In this document: in pieces, positions 1 to 9,910 of the stretch
Position numbering within the stretch: the stretch's first letter is position 1
How the letters are laid out: every line of letters starts with the position of its first letter
Assembly: GCA_964019425.1 (NCBI GenBank)
Contig: OZ025856.1
Location: 62,001 to 126,000 of the forward strand
Length of the DNA: 64,000 nucleotides
Reading direction: 5' to 3'
DNA from: Flectonema sp. DT1601
Taxonomy: Eukaryota; Euglenozoa; Diplonemea; Diplonemida; Diplonemidae
Program-made: the position numbers and the translations under genes
The notes under the pieces: generated by a model
What the model saw: only the letters and a program-made list of their open reading frames with translations
What the model was told of the DNA's origin: nothing
Databases searched by the model: none

Positions 1-1184
1 CGAAACAGTCAACCAACATAAACTGAGAAATCTAAATGGAAATTTAAAGAAGTTCTCCAACTACCTTTAAAATTTTTACGGTACTCTCGCGAAATAAAAG
101 CACCCGTGTTTTCACACAATCTTTCCCTGATTAAGTTATATTATTACATGTTTGAATGATTTGACGAGGGGAAATATCTGGTTGCTAAGTGAAAGCCCCA
201 GGGCGGGGAGGTAAAATTTTAACAATTGTTAAAACAGTAACAACTTTTTGGGTATTAAATACAAAAAAATAATAACATTTTCCTGTCTTACTGACTAGAA
301 GACGTTGTCGAAAGGGGAATGTCTGATTGTAAATTAAAATTAGGGCAACTTGAATGTTGTAAAGAAAAGCAACAGTGGTATCGAAGTTTGGGAGGGCAGC
401 TATTTCGGGTTCCACAAAATTATTAAACTTATTCAAAAGAAAGTAGGAAGCATGAAATCCCATACGTGTTGTCGAATATGGGGATTGGATACTACACTTT
501 TAAAAAAAAAACAGGAACTAGAGAGAGCGATAAGCGGATTAAGAACTCACAGGCACTGCCCACGAGCTCATATTTATCAGTTTTTTAGTGTTACGTTGTT
601 TTTAGTTGAAAAAGAAAAAGAGAAGAATAAGCACAACAATTGCACAATAGTCCGATGACGTTAAAAACAAATGTCGAATATAAATTATGACGATGAGATA
701 TTAAACCTGAAAATGTTATCACAGCAGGGAAATATTAAAATTTTAAATTATTTTCAACTTTCTGCTTTATCGCCTTTAATTTATTACACAAAAACAAAAA
801 ACATCAATAACCTTGTACGACACTAAAGAAATGATATAGGTATGCTATTATTTTTTCAAGATTAATTGATTTTTTTTTTTTTTGAAAATTAAAAAAGGGA
901 TACTGAAAACCACAAATGGTAACCACGGCAACATACGCCTTTCCGTTACAGTTATTCAGATAAGGTAATGAAATAAGGGAAACACATGAAGAGGGACTTT
1001 TTTGAGGAGAGACCTATTGATAAATTTGAAAATAAAATAAAAACAGCAACGAATTCATTGAAGGGAGGATAGTTGTTTGATTTCTCAATTCACAACTGCA
1101 ATGGATCATAACTGCTAACGACTGCTACTCCCCATTTGCCAACCGCCACGCTCTATATTATAATAACAGGTGAGGTATATTTGA
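1..1184. other. Intergenic, no supported gene
   Basis: AT-rich sequence with short A and T runs. Two overlapping frames are open, 185-463 on the minus strand and 350-658 on the plus strand. The plus frame opens on TTG rather than ATG, neither has a clear acceptor site and neither resembles a known protein. This is probably the 3' flank of the peptidase gene plus the start of the next intergenic stretch. Confidence 0.5.
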
Positions 1185-3548
1185 CTAGTCAATCATTTCG
1201 TGACAGACTTCATTGTTCCGGTTTGATGAACGTTTCTTATAAAAGCGAAACAAAAGTATGATGATGGCAATTACAGCAATTGTCGGCAAAATAATTAAAA
1301 GCAATAAGACACCCAACTTCATACCGCTATCAGAATCTGGTGCTGGTGTTACCGGCGATGGTGTTGCTGGTGATGGTGTTACTGGTGCTGGTGAAGGTGC
1401 TTGTGTGGGTACTGATCCAGCAACCACCGTACCCGGAACCTTAAAAGTACCTTTCTCATATTCCACCCAACTAGTTGTCGTTGAAATACTTTTACTTGCA
1501 ATCTGTTTCAGCATATCGAGTTCTGTTGCTGGTGAGAATGGAGGCCAGTAAGGCAGTGTTTCCTTCGCGTAAACTGGTTCGAATTCACCAGAATAAGGGT
1601 CAGTAAGACTTGGATAAAAAGCAGCTAAACTGAAAGACAGTGCAGCATTAGTCATATTGATTGGGGTAAGATCATCTCCCATACCTCTGCTATTAGCAGT
1701 ATCAGTCCAAGCATTCCATTGATAAACAGGAGCATTGGTAGATGAGCTCATCCTGTGACGTTCTCCACTAACACCTCCAGCAGTGAACATAGTCGCTGCT
1801 TTTACGTTATTAAGAAGCTTCACAGTGTGAGAACACGAGCTGCCACATAATCCAAGCGACATTACTTTGATTGTTGCAAAACCTTTCGTTGGTTGCTTTG
1901 GAAAGAAATCATCACCGAAATGACACATGGCAAGATCAGGGAGGTTCTTAAAATCAACGAACGGCATGAACATACTTTCGATTTTGGGTGCGACCCAGAC
2001 CTTTGGGGATCCAGTTGCACGACTCTTCTTTACTAATTTATTAGTGAAAAGATCCTTTAATTTATTGTAAGAATTGTTTTTATCTGTGGCACTGAGTGGT
2101 TCATCAATAAGATTCTCACCTGTGGTTGATAAGATCACATTGTAAGTAAATTCGCCAGCCATTGAAGCGTAGTAGAGGTCGAGGTACTTTCTAGTCATGT
2201 TAGTCAAAGAGTATTCCCAAGCTCCTTTAACTGATGTTGTCACAGCTGGTTCAACGTGGAATGAAGAAGTTGTTTTTGAGACTTCTCTCAACTCAGTTGG
2301 CAACCACAACTTAGGAGAGAAGTAATTTAAGATTTGCCAATACAACATTATTATTCCACCTCCGTTTCCACGAACATCCAATATGAGTTCAGTTGTTTGA
2401 GATGAACGATTGTTGCAAGCTTCAACTACTTTCACGAAATCCGCCAACACTTTCAAATCATCACAGGGAGACCCCTCACCTATTTCTGGGAGGAACGTAG
2501 CGATGTAGAGATACATGACTGGATCATCCAAATGCTCAAAAGACGTGCACACAATATTTGGGTCGCTGGTATTTTTCGGGAACTGAGCAACGACATTCCC
2601 CTGAGTCCACAATTCAGACGGAGATAAAGCTTCAACATTTCTCCTTTCTGGAGTGCTAATCGGCTTAATACGATGCTCGAAATCTGTTACCCTCGCATCC
2701 CTGAGCTCACGTGAAATGGAGCGAAGTCGATCAGTTTCTGAGAGAGTGCTCTGAGTCTCAACTTTTCTAGCAGTTTGTTGTTGCGGAAGGTTTGCAGAAA
2801 TAATCAAGTCAGTTGTTAGTTCGCGATCACCTCTTCCTGAATATAATGGAATCGTGTACTTAGCTCCACCCAAAATTGTGATATCCATAGAGAGCAGTTG
2901 AAGACCAGTTACTGTATTCGAGATCGTCCCCTCTACGTTTCGTAAGAACTGATTTAGATCAGCTCCCCTTGTCTTTGATGCTCCACTTTCATCGGAGAAG
3001 TCAGCCAAATAAGACAATGCTGGAAACCCGTTAATCTCTGAAATGGTATCGTTTACTGCAATTGAGCTCCATGATTGTCCAGGTGAGAAAGTAGAGAACG
3101 TCGGATGTAAGTCACGGACATATATAACTTGTTGATTGTTAACTAATTTCGATCCCAAGATAATGGGTAATGCATAATTTGAATGGTACCCTGAAGGGAT
3201 GATGTATGCAGTATGACCATCATGAAGCTTAGAGAAAAGCCGTCCCATTGAACTGTGAAACTGGAAGTCGGAATCCCAATTTCTGATACCGAAATCCGCA
3301 AGAGCCAATCTCAAATCAACTTTCCCGACGATATTCGGATCTGTAGACATAGCAACATCAGTACCGTGATAAAACTCAATCATTTCTGATGCTGCCTTCA
3401 ACGTTTCGGTAATCACATCCTGATCAACTGGAACAGTGTTGTAACAATCAATGATGTCACTAGCTTTGTAATAATAGTACGGAATTACAATAGTTCCGTT
3501 TAATTCACATTGTGACACTGCAAGCAGTGCGATTATTGACAACAACAT
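1185..3548 (-). CDS. Membrane-anchored S41-like serine peptidase
   Basis: A 787-residue type I membrane protein. The first 14 residues (MLLSIIALLAVSQC) form a signal peptide. An S41/tail-specific-protease core follows, with DVRGNGGG at about 391-398 and a candidate nucleophile region CGSSCSH at 568-574. The overall plan resembles the secreted CPAF-like S41 enzymes of fungi and protists. A Pro/Ser/Thr stalk of PSPAPV-type repeats (about residues 710-738) leads to one membrane helix (about 742-767) and a short basic tail, so the enzyme should face the cell surface or a lumen. The frame is open 30 codons further upstream, but a pyrimidine tract ending in CTACAG lies between that point and this ATG, and the signal peptide begins exactly here. 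Which serine is catalytic is uncertain, and the substrate is unknown. Confidence 0.75.
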   Translation of the reverse strand: MLLSIIALLAVSQCELNGTIVIPYYYYKASDIIDCYNTVPVDQDVITETLKAASEMIEFYHGTDVAMSTDPNIVGKVDLRLALADFGIRNWDSDFQFHSSMGRLFSKLHDGHTAYIIPSGYHSNYALPIILGSKLVNNQQVIYVRDLHPTFSTFSPGQSWSSIAVNDTISEINGFPALSYLADFSDESGASKTRGADLNQFLRNVEGTISNTVTGLQLLSMDITILGGAKYTIPLYSGRGDRELTTDLIISANLPQQQTARKVETQSTLSETDRLRSISRELRDARVTDFEHRIKPISTPERRNVEALSPSELWTQGNVVAQFPKNTSDPNIVCTSFEHLDDPVMYLYIATFLPEIGEGSPCDDLKVLADFVKVVEACNNRSSQTTELILDVRGNGGGIIMLYWQILNYFSPKLWLPTELREVSKTTSSFHVEPAVTTSVKGAWEYSLTNMTRKYLDLYYASMAGEFTYNVILSTTGENLIDEPLSATDKNNSYNKLKDLFTNKLVKKSRATGSPKVWVAPKIESMFMPFVDFKNLPDLAMCHFGDDFFPKQPTKGFATIKVMSLGLCGSSCSHTVKLLNNVKAATMFTAGGVSGERHRMSSSTNAPVYQWNAWTDTANSRGMGDDLTPINMTNAALSFSLAAFYPSLTDPYSGEFEPVYAKETLPYWPPFSPATELDMLKQIASKSISTTTSWVEYEKGTFKVPGTVVAGSVPTQAPSPAPVTPSPATPSPVTPAPDSDSGMKLGVLLLLIILPTIAVIAIIILLFRFYKKRSSNRNNEVCHEMID

Positions 3549-3671
3549 TTCACGATGATATAAATATTTATTACTGTACGGATAATATCCTGTAGGAGAA
3601 TGAATGATGTTGTATGAGGTCAAAACAATTAAATACAACGAATTACTATTTTACATGTGACAGAAGCACCT

Positions 3672-3704
3672 GAGGGGTTAACTGTTTGATTTTGTACGTA
3701 AAAT
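3672..3704. repeat. 33-bp direct repeat, copy 1
   Basis: Matches 3938-3970 with only a few substitutions. The shared core starts GAGGGGTTAACTGTT and ends GTAAAA. The copies are 266 bp apart, just upstream of the peptidase gene in the sense of transcription. Confidence 0.7.
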
Positions 3705-3937
3705 ACAAACGTATTGTATCATAAACAACATAACGATAATTTAACATTAGTTCCAGATATACAGTGACTAGGTGTGATGCTTAACTTAGCCATTTGAAGT
3801 AACTATTTAGGTTTTGAGAGTAATCCATAAACCTCTTACCTCTATTCTCTCATCATCAGTATGGTGTAGAAGTAAGTCAATCATCTGTTGTGACTGAAGC
3901 ATCTTAGTTAGCAAGACTAGGATGTAGTTACCTGCAG

Positions 3938-3970
3938 GAGGGGTTAACTGTTCGAGTTTGTATGTAAAAC
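3938..3970. repeat. 33-bp direct repeat, copy 2
   Basis: Second copy of the 33-bp repeat at 3672-3704. It runs directly into the dispersed repeat at 3971-4043, which contains a further GGTTAACTCC echo of the same motif. Confidence 0.7.
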
Positions 3971-4043
3971 TGTGCATCGCTGATTCAGTCACCAAAGAGC
4001 ATCGGGTTAACTCCCGGAGCTACGAGGCAACAACAACGTAATT
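3971..4043. repeat. Dispersed repeat, about 75 bp, copy A
   Basis: Nearly matches 27280-27355 in the same orientation. Both begin TGTGCATCGCTGATTCAG, share GAGCATC and end GCAACGTAATT or a close variant. It is a degenerate interspersed element of unknown class. No terminal inverted repeats or flanking duplications were seen. Confidence 0.7.
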
Positions 4044-4308
4044 AGACCCAATTTTATTGGGACTGTTATATAATGAACATGGTATGCCATTGTCAGCTTT
4101 CTACCTTGTTCGATTGTTGTCAGGAAATGATATGAGGATAACTATAGAGAAAAAAGAAAACAAATAAATAAAATCAAAGACACTGGGGACGGGGCGTTTT
4201 GATACTGTAAGGGACAGAGTTTTATTTTCTCTTCTGTTGTTCTTCTTTATTTTATTGTTAATGTTTGCATATAACTAAAGGAGAATTATCGAACTTGTCT
4301 ATTAAACC

Positions 4309-4596
4309 ATGCCGCATCGATACGGCTGTATTGAGAGTCTTGAATTTATCAAGGAGCTAGAAATGGTCAAACAGTTCATCTGGGGTGAAATATTCCCTGA
4401 TGAACTTCGCGATGTTGAGCATGTCGTGGGGTGTGGACAACCTGAATGGCTGTTTTGTCTTCAATTTTCTTCATCTCTCCAGACCACAAACAATTGTTCG
4501 GGATCCACCCAGTGTGGGAATTGCTCGAAACTTCTCGAACTCTTTCTGGAGGGTGATAAATTCAACATTTGTTATTTATTTCTGTTGGGAAACTAA
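4309..4596 (+). CDS. Possible small plus-strand gene, 95 aa
   Basis: An ATG-initiated frame of 95 codons whose composition looks protein-like (mixed acidic, hydrophobic and aromatic residues, CGNC near the C terminus). It opposes every confident gene in the window. The antisense strand in the same codon register also reads plausibly (a piece ending FTPDELFDHF then stop), so the block could instead be a decayed exon on the minus strand. No family is recognised. An AG about 30 nt before the ATG could be an acceptor but is weak. Confidence 0.2.
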   Translation: MPHRYGCIESLEFIKELEMVKQFIWGEIFPDELRDVEHVVGCGQPEWLFCLQFSSSLQTTNNCSGSTQCGNCSKLLELFLEGDKFNICYLFLLGN

Positions 4597-4703
4597 GAGA
4601 AGGGATTTATTCAAGCTGATACTTGTGTAGTCAAAACATAGATAATATCATCTTACAATACAAACAAAAGTGTTATCACGCGATGATAACGCAGATTATT
4701 ATT

Positions 4704-6302
4704 TCAATCATCTGGTGTTATGACCCATTCTATTAGCTTATCAAAATCCATCGCTTTACTCGGATGAGGAATAGGAGGGTAATTACGAGGTGGTAGTGGT
4801 TCACTTTCTGGCTCAGGTTCGATTGCGAGTTCCGATGAAATTTCACTCTGCTCGTCTTGAAGAGATTCCTCATCTGTTTTTCTATCATTCAGATCTACGT
4901 TCACTGTTTGATTATCAGATTGTTGTTTTACTTTGTCTTCATAATTACCGTCACCATTCCCATCATCGTGTGGTTTTGTAGCATCCCCTCCCATCCCGTT
5001 GGATGATTGCTCAGACTTAGCTTCTAAAGGTTCAGTATAAAGATCATTTTTAATACCATGAGTGTTAAGTAGTTTTCCTATATCAGTAAGTATGCTTCCA
5101 TCAGGACAGGTAATTGTATGCATGGGTGTTGAACCAGAAAGTTTATTTATTGTGAATGACGTTTCACTGGATTTGACCACTGAGTCAGAAGTTAAAATAG
5201 GAATTACGTTAGAAACAGTCGCAACGTTAACACACAAACAATTGTCGAATACTGCAAACCAAACTCTAGTTTTGTTATGACTCTCAAACATTATATTACT
5301 TTTAGTAAGTAGCATGTCAATCCATGGTGGGATTGTTTGTACAGGAAGTGATAATTCCTGTTCTACCCGAGGACCTTCAGCCTTGTCAGGGTAATTGGCG
5401 TGTCTCCACGGAGGAAACATTCTGCTTCCACCCCGCGATTGCCATTCAGCTATCACTTCTTTGCTCTCATGCATTTCCATTAATTTTGAAAAAAGTACCT
5501 CATAGTCTTTATACTGTTGTAGTATAGCTTCAACCTGATGCACTTGAAGAATCTTTTTTTGCTCGTTATAATATTCCCTTAGAATTTGACGAATGTCTGG
5601 ATTCTGTAAAGTCGGAGTCCAAGTTGCCAACCTAATATAATCCTGAACTTGATACCTCTGAATTAGAGCAAACTTTAACTGCTCTCTCCGTTCAGTTGAA
5701 TTGTACTGCGCAATGATACTAGGAACACGTTCTAGACTTGACGCGTTAAACTTTTTGTAATAATAAATAACCCATTCCAGAGTCTTCTCATAGCTGTAAC
5801 GGCATTGTAGTTCCAGTGATTCCGCAAAGTTGGTTAGCATCTCAGACGATGCATTGTTAGCAACAAGTGCCAGAAGCCTATCATAAACTGATTTCTTTGT
5901 AGCAGCTTCAGGTCGATCTGGTTCGTATTGTTGAATTATGGAAAGTACTCTGATGCGGATTTCAAGATAATTATTTTCAGAATGAAAACGCTCAGCTAAT
6001 CGTTTCCATGACTGTTGATAGTGACCAGTAACCGGATGAGGATCTCCTTGGTCAGGATTGGATAATTCTTCGTTTACTGCTATCGATATCTCTTGAGAAT
6101 TCCCCTGATGTAGTTGAGTTAGTGACACCCCAGCATCCCATAACACACCCCAACCTGTGTATGTTGGATATAACTTCCTTTCTGCGTCATGAAAAAACCC
6201 CGACGCTCGGTCTTTAAACTGCTCAACATGCTGGTCTAAGTTTGCCATCTCAGACGGTGCAACCTGTTGGAAGAACGTCGCCATTTTCATTTTGAATTCC
6301 AT
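4704..6302 (-). CDS. Hypothetical protein, 532 aa
   Basis: I do not recognise the family. The first 330 residues look globular and mostly helical, with many charged and aromatic residues. The last 120 residues are acidic and disordered (Asp/Glu/Asn/Ser runs, EPEPESEP) before a short ending rich in Pro and Asp. There is no signal peptide or membrane segment, so it is probably cytosolic. The start is the first ATG after an AACAACACATTTAACAG acceptor-like site 33 nt upstream. In-frame ATGs at codons 5 and 7 are alternatives. Confidence 0.7.
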   Translation of the reverse strand: MEFKMKMATFFQQVAPSEMANLDQHVEQFKDRASGFFHDAERKLYPTYTGWGVLWDAGVSLTQLHQGNSQEISIAVNEELSNPDQGDPHPVTGHYQQSWKRLAERFHSENNYLEIRIRVLSIIQQYEPDRPEAATKKSVYDRLLALVANNASSEMLTNFAESLELQCRYSYEKTLEWVIYYYKKFNASSLERVPSIIAQYNSTERREQLKFALIQRYQVQDYIRLATWTPTLQNPDIRQILREYYNEQKKILQVHQVEAILQQYKDYEVLFSKLMEMHESKEVIAEWQSRGGSRMFPPWRHANYPDKAEGPRVEQELSLPVQTIPPWIDMLLTKSNIMFESHNKTRVWFAVFDNCLCVNVATVSNVIPILTSDSVVKSSETSFTINKLSGSTPMHTITCPDGSILTDIGKLLNTHGIKNDLYTEPLEAKSEQSSNGMGGDATKPHDDGNGDGNYEDKVKQQSDNQTVNVDLNDRKTDEESLQDEQSEISSELAIEPEPESEPLPPRNYPPIPHPSKAMDFDKLIEWVITPDD

Positions 6303-6892
6303 TTGTTGAACTCCCCGGGGAGTTTGGGTACTGTTAAATGTGTTGTTATTTTAATATAATCAAAAAACAACAACTTTCAGAATGACATTTCACTTGTTGC
6401 TGAAATGGTTCGCGAGAACTGATGACTACGAGGGGGTCTGGGTATCCCGCATCAGTAAGGACTCAATCGCAAAGATTGTTGCTTTTGATGGACTCCCAGC
6501 TATGCCCACCAGAAGCTAATAGGTTGAAATCAACCAAATAATATAAAAGAGAAATGATCCGGGAGTGGGAGGGAATGTGAAATAAAACAGAAAATCTTTT
6601 TTATTCCACACACAGCATCACTCTTTATAATACGACCATATGTGTCATATGCCCATATACCACGAAGTTCAAAAGAAAGAAAATAGAAACCCCCAGAACA
6701 GTACCGAGGATCTTTCAAAGCGACAACACAATTTCAACGAGAAGAAGAATGCTAGTGTAGTTTTTTTTTTTTTTTTTAGTTCATAATCTTTTTAATACGG
6801 AAGACAAGTAGTGAGTGCGAATAGTGTTCTTTATGATGTCAGCTACGCACTAAGTGGTGCCGTAAAAAAGAATAACAAAAATGTTGAAGACA
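6303..6892. other. Intergenic, with one short GC-richer block
   Basis: Mostly AT-rich with a T-run near 6760. The 6382-6519 block stands out as less AT-rich and is annotated separately. Nothing else is supported. Confidence 0.5.
6382..6519 (+). CDS. Possible micro-ORF, 45 aa
   Basis: An ATG-to-TAA frame of 45 codons, starting MTFHLLLKWFARTDDYEG and ending GLPAMPTRS. The ATG lies one base after CAACAACTTTCAG, a good acceptor-like site. Base composition and residue mix differ sharply from the surrounding AT-rich DNA. Against it, the frame runs opposite to all confident genes, and no family is recognised. A non-coding RNA or a remnant of a gene fragment is equally possible. Confidence 0.25.
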   Translation: MTFHLLLKWFARTDDYEGVWVSRISKDSIAKIVAFDGLPAMPTRS

Positions 6893-7948
6893 TCACAACT
6901 TACTTGTAGAGAGGTTCTGGACCAGCACATCTCTAAAACGAGGTTTGCCTTGTCTGACGCGATCTAAGACAGTGTTTGCTTCAGTCATTGGAAATGTCGT
7001 AATCATTGCTTTAATCTGATTCTTAGCTGCCAGTTGTAACATTTCTCTTGTCTCACTAGGTGATGCTAATGATGATCCACATATTGAAACCCTCTTTCCA
7101 ACTAAAGCGAAAGGATGAACGGCTATTTTTTCAGAAGGAAGTCCAACCAAACAGAGAATACCATCAGTGTCTAGTAATCTGATATACTTTTGCCAAGGCA
7201 AGTTACTACTCACCGTTACTAAGAGGAGATTGAACTTACCGCTGGATGCTTTCATCTGGGCCGCATCTGAAGAGTTTAAGAAGGATGTAGCTCCCAACTT
7301 CTTTGAGAACTGTTCCTTGTCAGGTGAAGTGCTGATTGCTGTAACTTTGTGTCCAAGGGCGGAGGAGAATTGAAGAGCCATGTGACCAAGTCCTCCGACA
7401 CCAACGATTCCAACTGACTGACCAGACTTTGCGAATCTCTTTAGTGGAGAGTAAACAGTAATACCTGCACACAGTAATGGTGCTGCGCTAGCGCTGTCTA
7501 GTCCATCAGGAATAGGGAACGCCCATCTTGAATCGACGATCATCTTCTCAGCGAACCCACCATGAGTTCTAACACCTGATTCTTTATGAACACCTTGATA
7601 ACAGTCAACAGATTTCCTGCAGTATTGTGTGTCACCTGTTTTACATTGTTTACAATTTAAACAAGTTGACACATCTGGTCCAACACCTACTCTCATTCCT
7701 TTACTTACAATAGCCTTTGCTCCAGCTTTAGTAACAACTCCAACTACTTCATGTCCAGGTACCATTGGTCTTGTTTGTTGGAGTTTCCAATCGTTATTAA
7801 GTTGATGGATGTCTGAGTGGCATACTCCACAGTGAGTAATAGATATCTCTACATCGAATTCATGAAGAGGTCTTGGAACGTATTCCCAAGGCTCAACATT
7901 ATTTGAACCAGTAACTGCAGCGAGCGCCTTGAATTTAATTTCCGACAT
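6893..7948 (-). CDS. Zinc-dependent alcohol dehydrogenase (CAD/AdhC type)
   Basis: A 351-residue medium-chain dehydrogenase that should reversibly reduce aldehydes to alcohols with NADP(H). Catalytic zinc ligands are Cys40 (HCGVCHSD), His66-Glu67 (GHE) and Cys160. Structural zinc ligands are Cys96, Cys99, Cys102 and Cys110. The dinucleotide fold carries GVGGLG at 183-188. Length and order match cinnamyl-alcohol-dehydrogenase-like and yeast ADH6-like enzymes. The cofactor choice is inferred from family. An acceptor site CTCTCACAG precedes the ATG by 15 nt. The final codons contain GTAAGT, so a tiny 3' exon cannot be excluded, though the fold is complete without it. Confidence 0.9.
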   Translation of the reverse strand: MSEIKFKALAAVTGSNNVEPWEYVPRPLHEFDVEISITHCGVCHSDIHQLNNDWKLQQTRPMVPGHEVVGVVTKAGAKAIVSKGMRVGVGPDVSTCLNCKQCKTGDTQYCRKSVDCYQGVHKESGVRTHGGFAEKMIVDSRWAFPIPDGLDSASAAPLLCAGITVYSPLKRFAKSGQSVGIVGVGGLGHMALQFSSALGHKVTAISTSPDKEQFSKKLGATSFLNSSDAAQMKASSGKFNLLLVTVSSNLPWQKYIRLLDTDGILCLVGLPSEKIAVHPFALVGKRVSICGSSLASPSETREMLQLAAKNQIKAMITTFPMTEANTVLDRVRQGKPRFRDVLVQNLSTSKL

Positions 7949-8189
7949 AATCGTGGATGTGGTCTGTGAGAGAATAAACTACGCAGCTGTTATTTTAGGT
8001 TCAGTAAACTCCAACATTGTGATCTGACTACCTGTGTGACAAACATAACAAATAAATTATTAACTAAACCATCGAAATAAGTTTATTAAAAATAATAGTA
8101 AAAAAGGATACAATACAGCAGATCTCACGATCACTTAGTGAAAATACTCCGAGTCAATATATTTAAAAACAGAGATAATTAATAACATA

Positions 8190-9434
8190 TTAAACCTCAC
8201 GAGGTGGTGATATTGACCCTGAATTCATAGGTTGGGGAGAATGCATAGCAAGTAACAATGGAATAGTTGCTTCTAAGGCTTCAGTAGTCGCACAAGCAGC
8301 AGGAAGACGTTCAGACATAGCAGCGAGAGATTCAGTCGATTTTTGGATTGCATTGGAATGTTGAAGTACTATTTCTGGAGATGAAGTTCCTTCTATTTGT
8401 TTAATTCGATTTTGAAGATTTGCAACAAGAGCATCACGACGAGCGACACGACTACGAAGTTCCTCAATTGCCGCGAGTAGTTTTATATCATCCTTTGGTG
8501 TCACAGCCACCGTCTGTTGAACTCTTTCTGACTTCACTGCCTCGGTAGCTTCTCGAATTTGTCGAATAGTTTCCGTTTTTATTTGTTCCATGTGAGACAA
8601 GAGATTATCACGTTCTTCAATAACAGTTTTCAACATCTCATCATTATCAACAATAGTATTGGTTAATACAATCACATCATCTTGAAGTTGTTGTTGTTCT
8701 CTACCAGCTTTCATTATAATCTCCTCAAGTCTCCGAACTTCCTTTTTTCCATCGTCTTCAGGATTCCGTAATTTCTCAGCAAATGTTTCCGTCATCGATG
8801 AGATTTGAGCTTCGTAGCTTTTCCGTTGCTTTTCAAGTTCATTATTGTGTCGTACCTGAGCATCAGCATTGGCTGTTTTTGATTCGCTCAAAAGGACTTC
8901 ATGGTTCTCGATAGTTTCTTCTGCAGATGAGAGTTCAAATTTCAGATTAGCGACTTCGGCGTTTAGTCCTTCAACGCAATCTAATAAAGTGCGATTAGTG
9001 TGCGTGTGTTCTTGTAGATTACGTGATATTTCTGATTTTAATTCGAGGATGGTATGCTGAAATTTCGTCATGTCACGTAGTTCAGAAGATCTCTGACAAT
9101 CACTAGACGCTGCAAACAGTGTTAACAAACCATAAGTTGAAGGGACTTGTGGAGTTACAATGAAAGGCATTCGCAATGGCGTTAGCAACTTTGATTCTTG
9201 CAGAGAACCTGTTGTCGGTATTGAGATTCTCATATCAATCATCCTTTCTTGCATTATTTTAATCTCTCTGTGATACATCATTTCATTATCAACAAGTCTC
9301 TTTGTTAAAATATTTGTTTCTACCCTCGCGTCTCGCAGTTCAATCTCTGCCTTTGCCAGAAGATATTCCGTCGTGTTCAGCACATCTTCCAACTCAGATG
9401 AAACGATCTTATTAATATTTATGGCATTCACCAT
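8190..9434 (-). CDS. Coiled-coil protein, 414 aa
   Basis: A long coiled-coil protein rich in Glu, Lys, Gln and Leu with heptad-like spacing through most of its length, broken by a Pro-containing stretch around residues 90-105. The C terminus is Ala/Ser-rich and ends near SPPREV. No family can be assigned. A cytoskeletal or flagellar role would be typical but is only a guess. The start is the first ATG after a very strong tract (about 20 T, then CCCCCTTCAG). Confidence 0.65.
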   Translation of the reverse strand: MVNAININKIVSSELEDVLNTTEYLLAKAEIELRDARVETNILTKRLVDNEMMYHREIKIMQERMIDMRISIPTTGSLQESKLLTPLRMPFIVTPQVPSTYGLLTLFAASSDCQRSSELRDMTKFQHTILELKSEISRNLQEHTHTNRTLLDCVEGLNAEVANLKFELSSAEETIENHEVLLSESKTANADAQVRHNNELEKQRKSYEAQISSMTETFAEKLRNPEDDGKKEVRRLEEIIMKAGREQQQLQDDVIVLTNTIVDNDEMLKTVIEERDNLLSHMEQIKTETIRQIREATEAVKSERVQQTVAVTPKDDIKLLAAIEELRSRVARRDALVANLQNRIKQIEGTSSPEIVLQHSNAIQKSTESLAAMSERLPAACATTEALEATIPLLLAMHSPQPMNSGSISPPREV

Positions 9435-9455
9435 CTCCAATAGGAAAAATTAAAA

Positions 9456-9487
9456 CTGAAGGGGGAAAAAAAAAAAAAAAAAAAAAA
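9456..9487 (-). promoter_or_regulatory. Probable trans-splice acceptor
   Basis: On the minus strand, an uninterrupted pyrimidine tract of about 30 nt ends in CCCCCTTCAG, 21 nt before the ATG at 9434. It is one of the clearest acceptor sites in the window. No upstream coding exon could be joined to it. Confidence 0.65.
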
Positions 9488-9910
9488 TTTAATAAAAAAA
9501 TGTAACTTTTTTCAACACAAAACTACGTAAAATAATAATATTAAGTTGTGAGACAGTGGAATACAAAAAAATATACCATTCAACTTTTTTAAAGTGTATA
9601 AAAAATAAAAATAAAAAGGGAAACCGACAACCTTTTTGATACGGATTCCTAATTTCGTAAAAATTGCGTGACAAGTATAGCTAATCATTTTGATTAAAAT
9701 ATAAAAAATAAAAAAAAAGAAATCAGCGATACAATAAAAATTAAATTACTAAAGGAATAAAAAGAATACATATTCCAAAAGAGGGGAAATATAAAGAGCT
9801 CATCTCAGATTCCAGGAATGGAAACGAGAAAAGGTGTGCTGACACAAAAGAGTCGGCTGCTCATATATGTCATGCGTGTTATAGCCACGATCAGACTGAC
9901 GAGCACCCTA

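Larger units (their letters stand above)
3549..4703. other. Intergenic with short repeats
   Basis: A 1.15 kb gap holding a 33-bp direct repeat, one copy of a dispersed repeat shared with 27.3 kb, and a weak plus-strand frame at 4309-4596. A minus-strand frame at 3807-3995 (62 codons) runs through the repeats and has no recognisable domain. No gene is convincing. Confidence 0.5.

Noticed and set aside
350-658. 102-codon plus-strand frame at the left edge
   Set aside because: Starts at TTG, has a Lys-run through an A homopolymer, and shows no acceptor or recognisable domain.
6382-6519. C/D-box snoRNA on the plus strand
   Set aside because: A CTGATGA box exists, but no convincing D box with terminal stem was found at a sensible distance.
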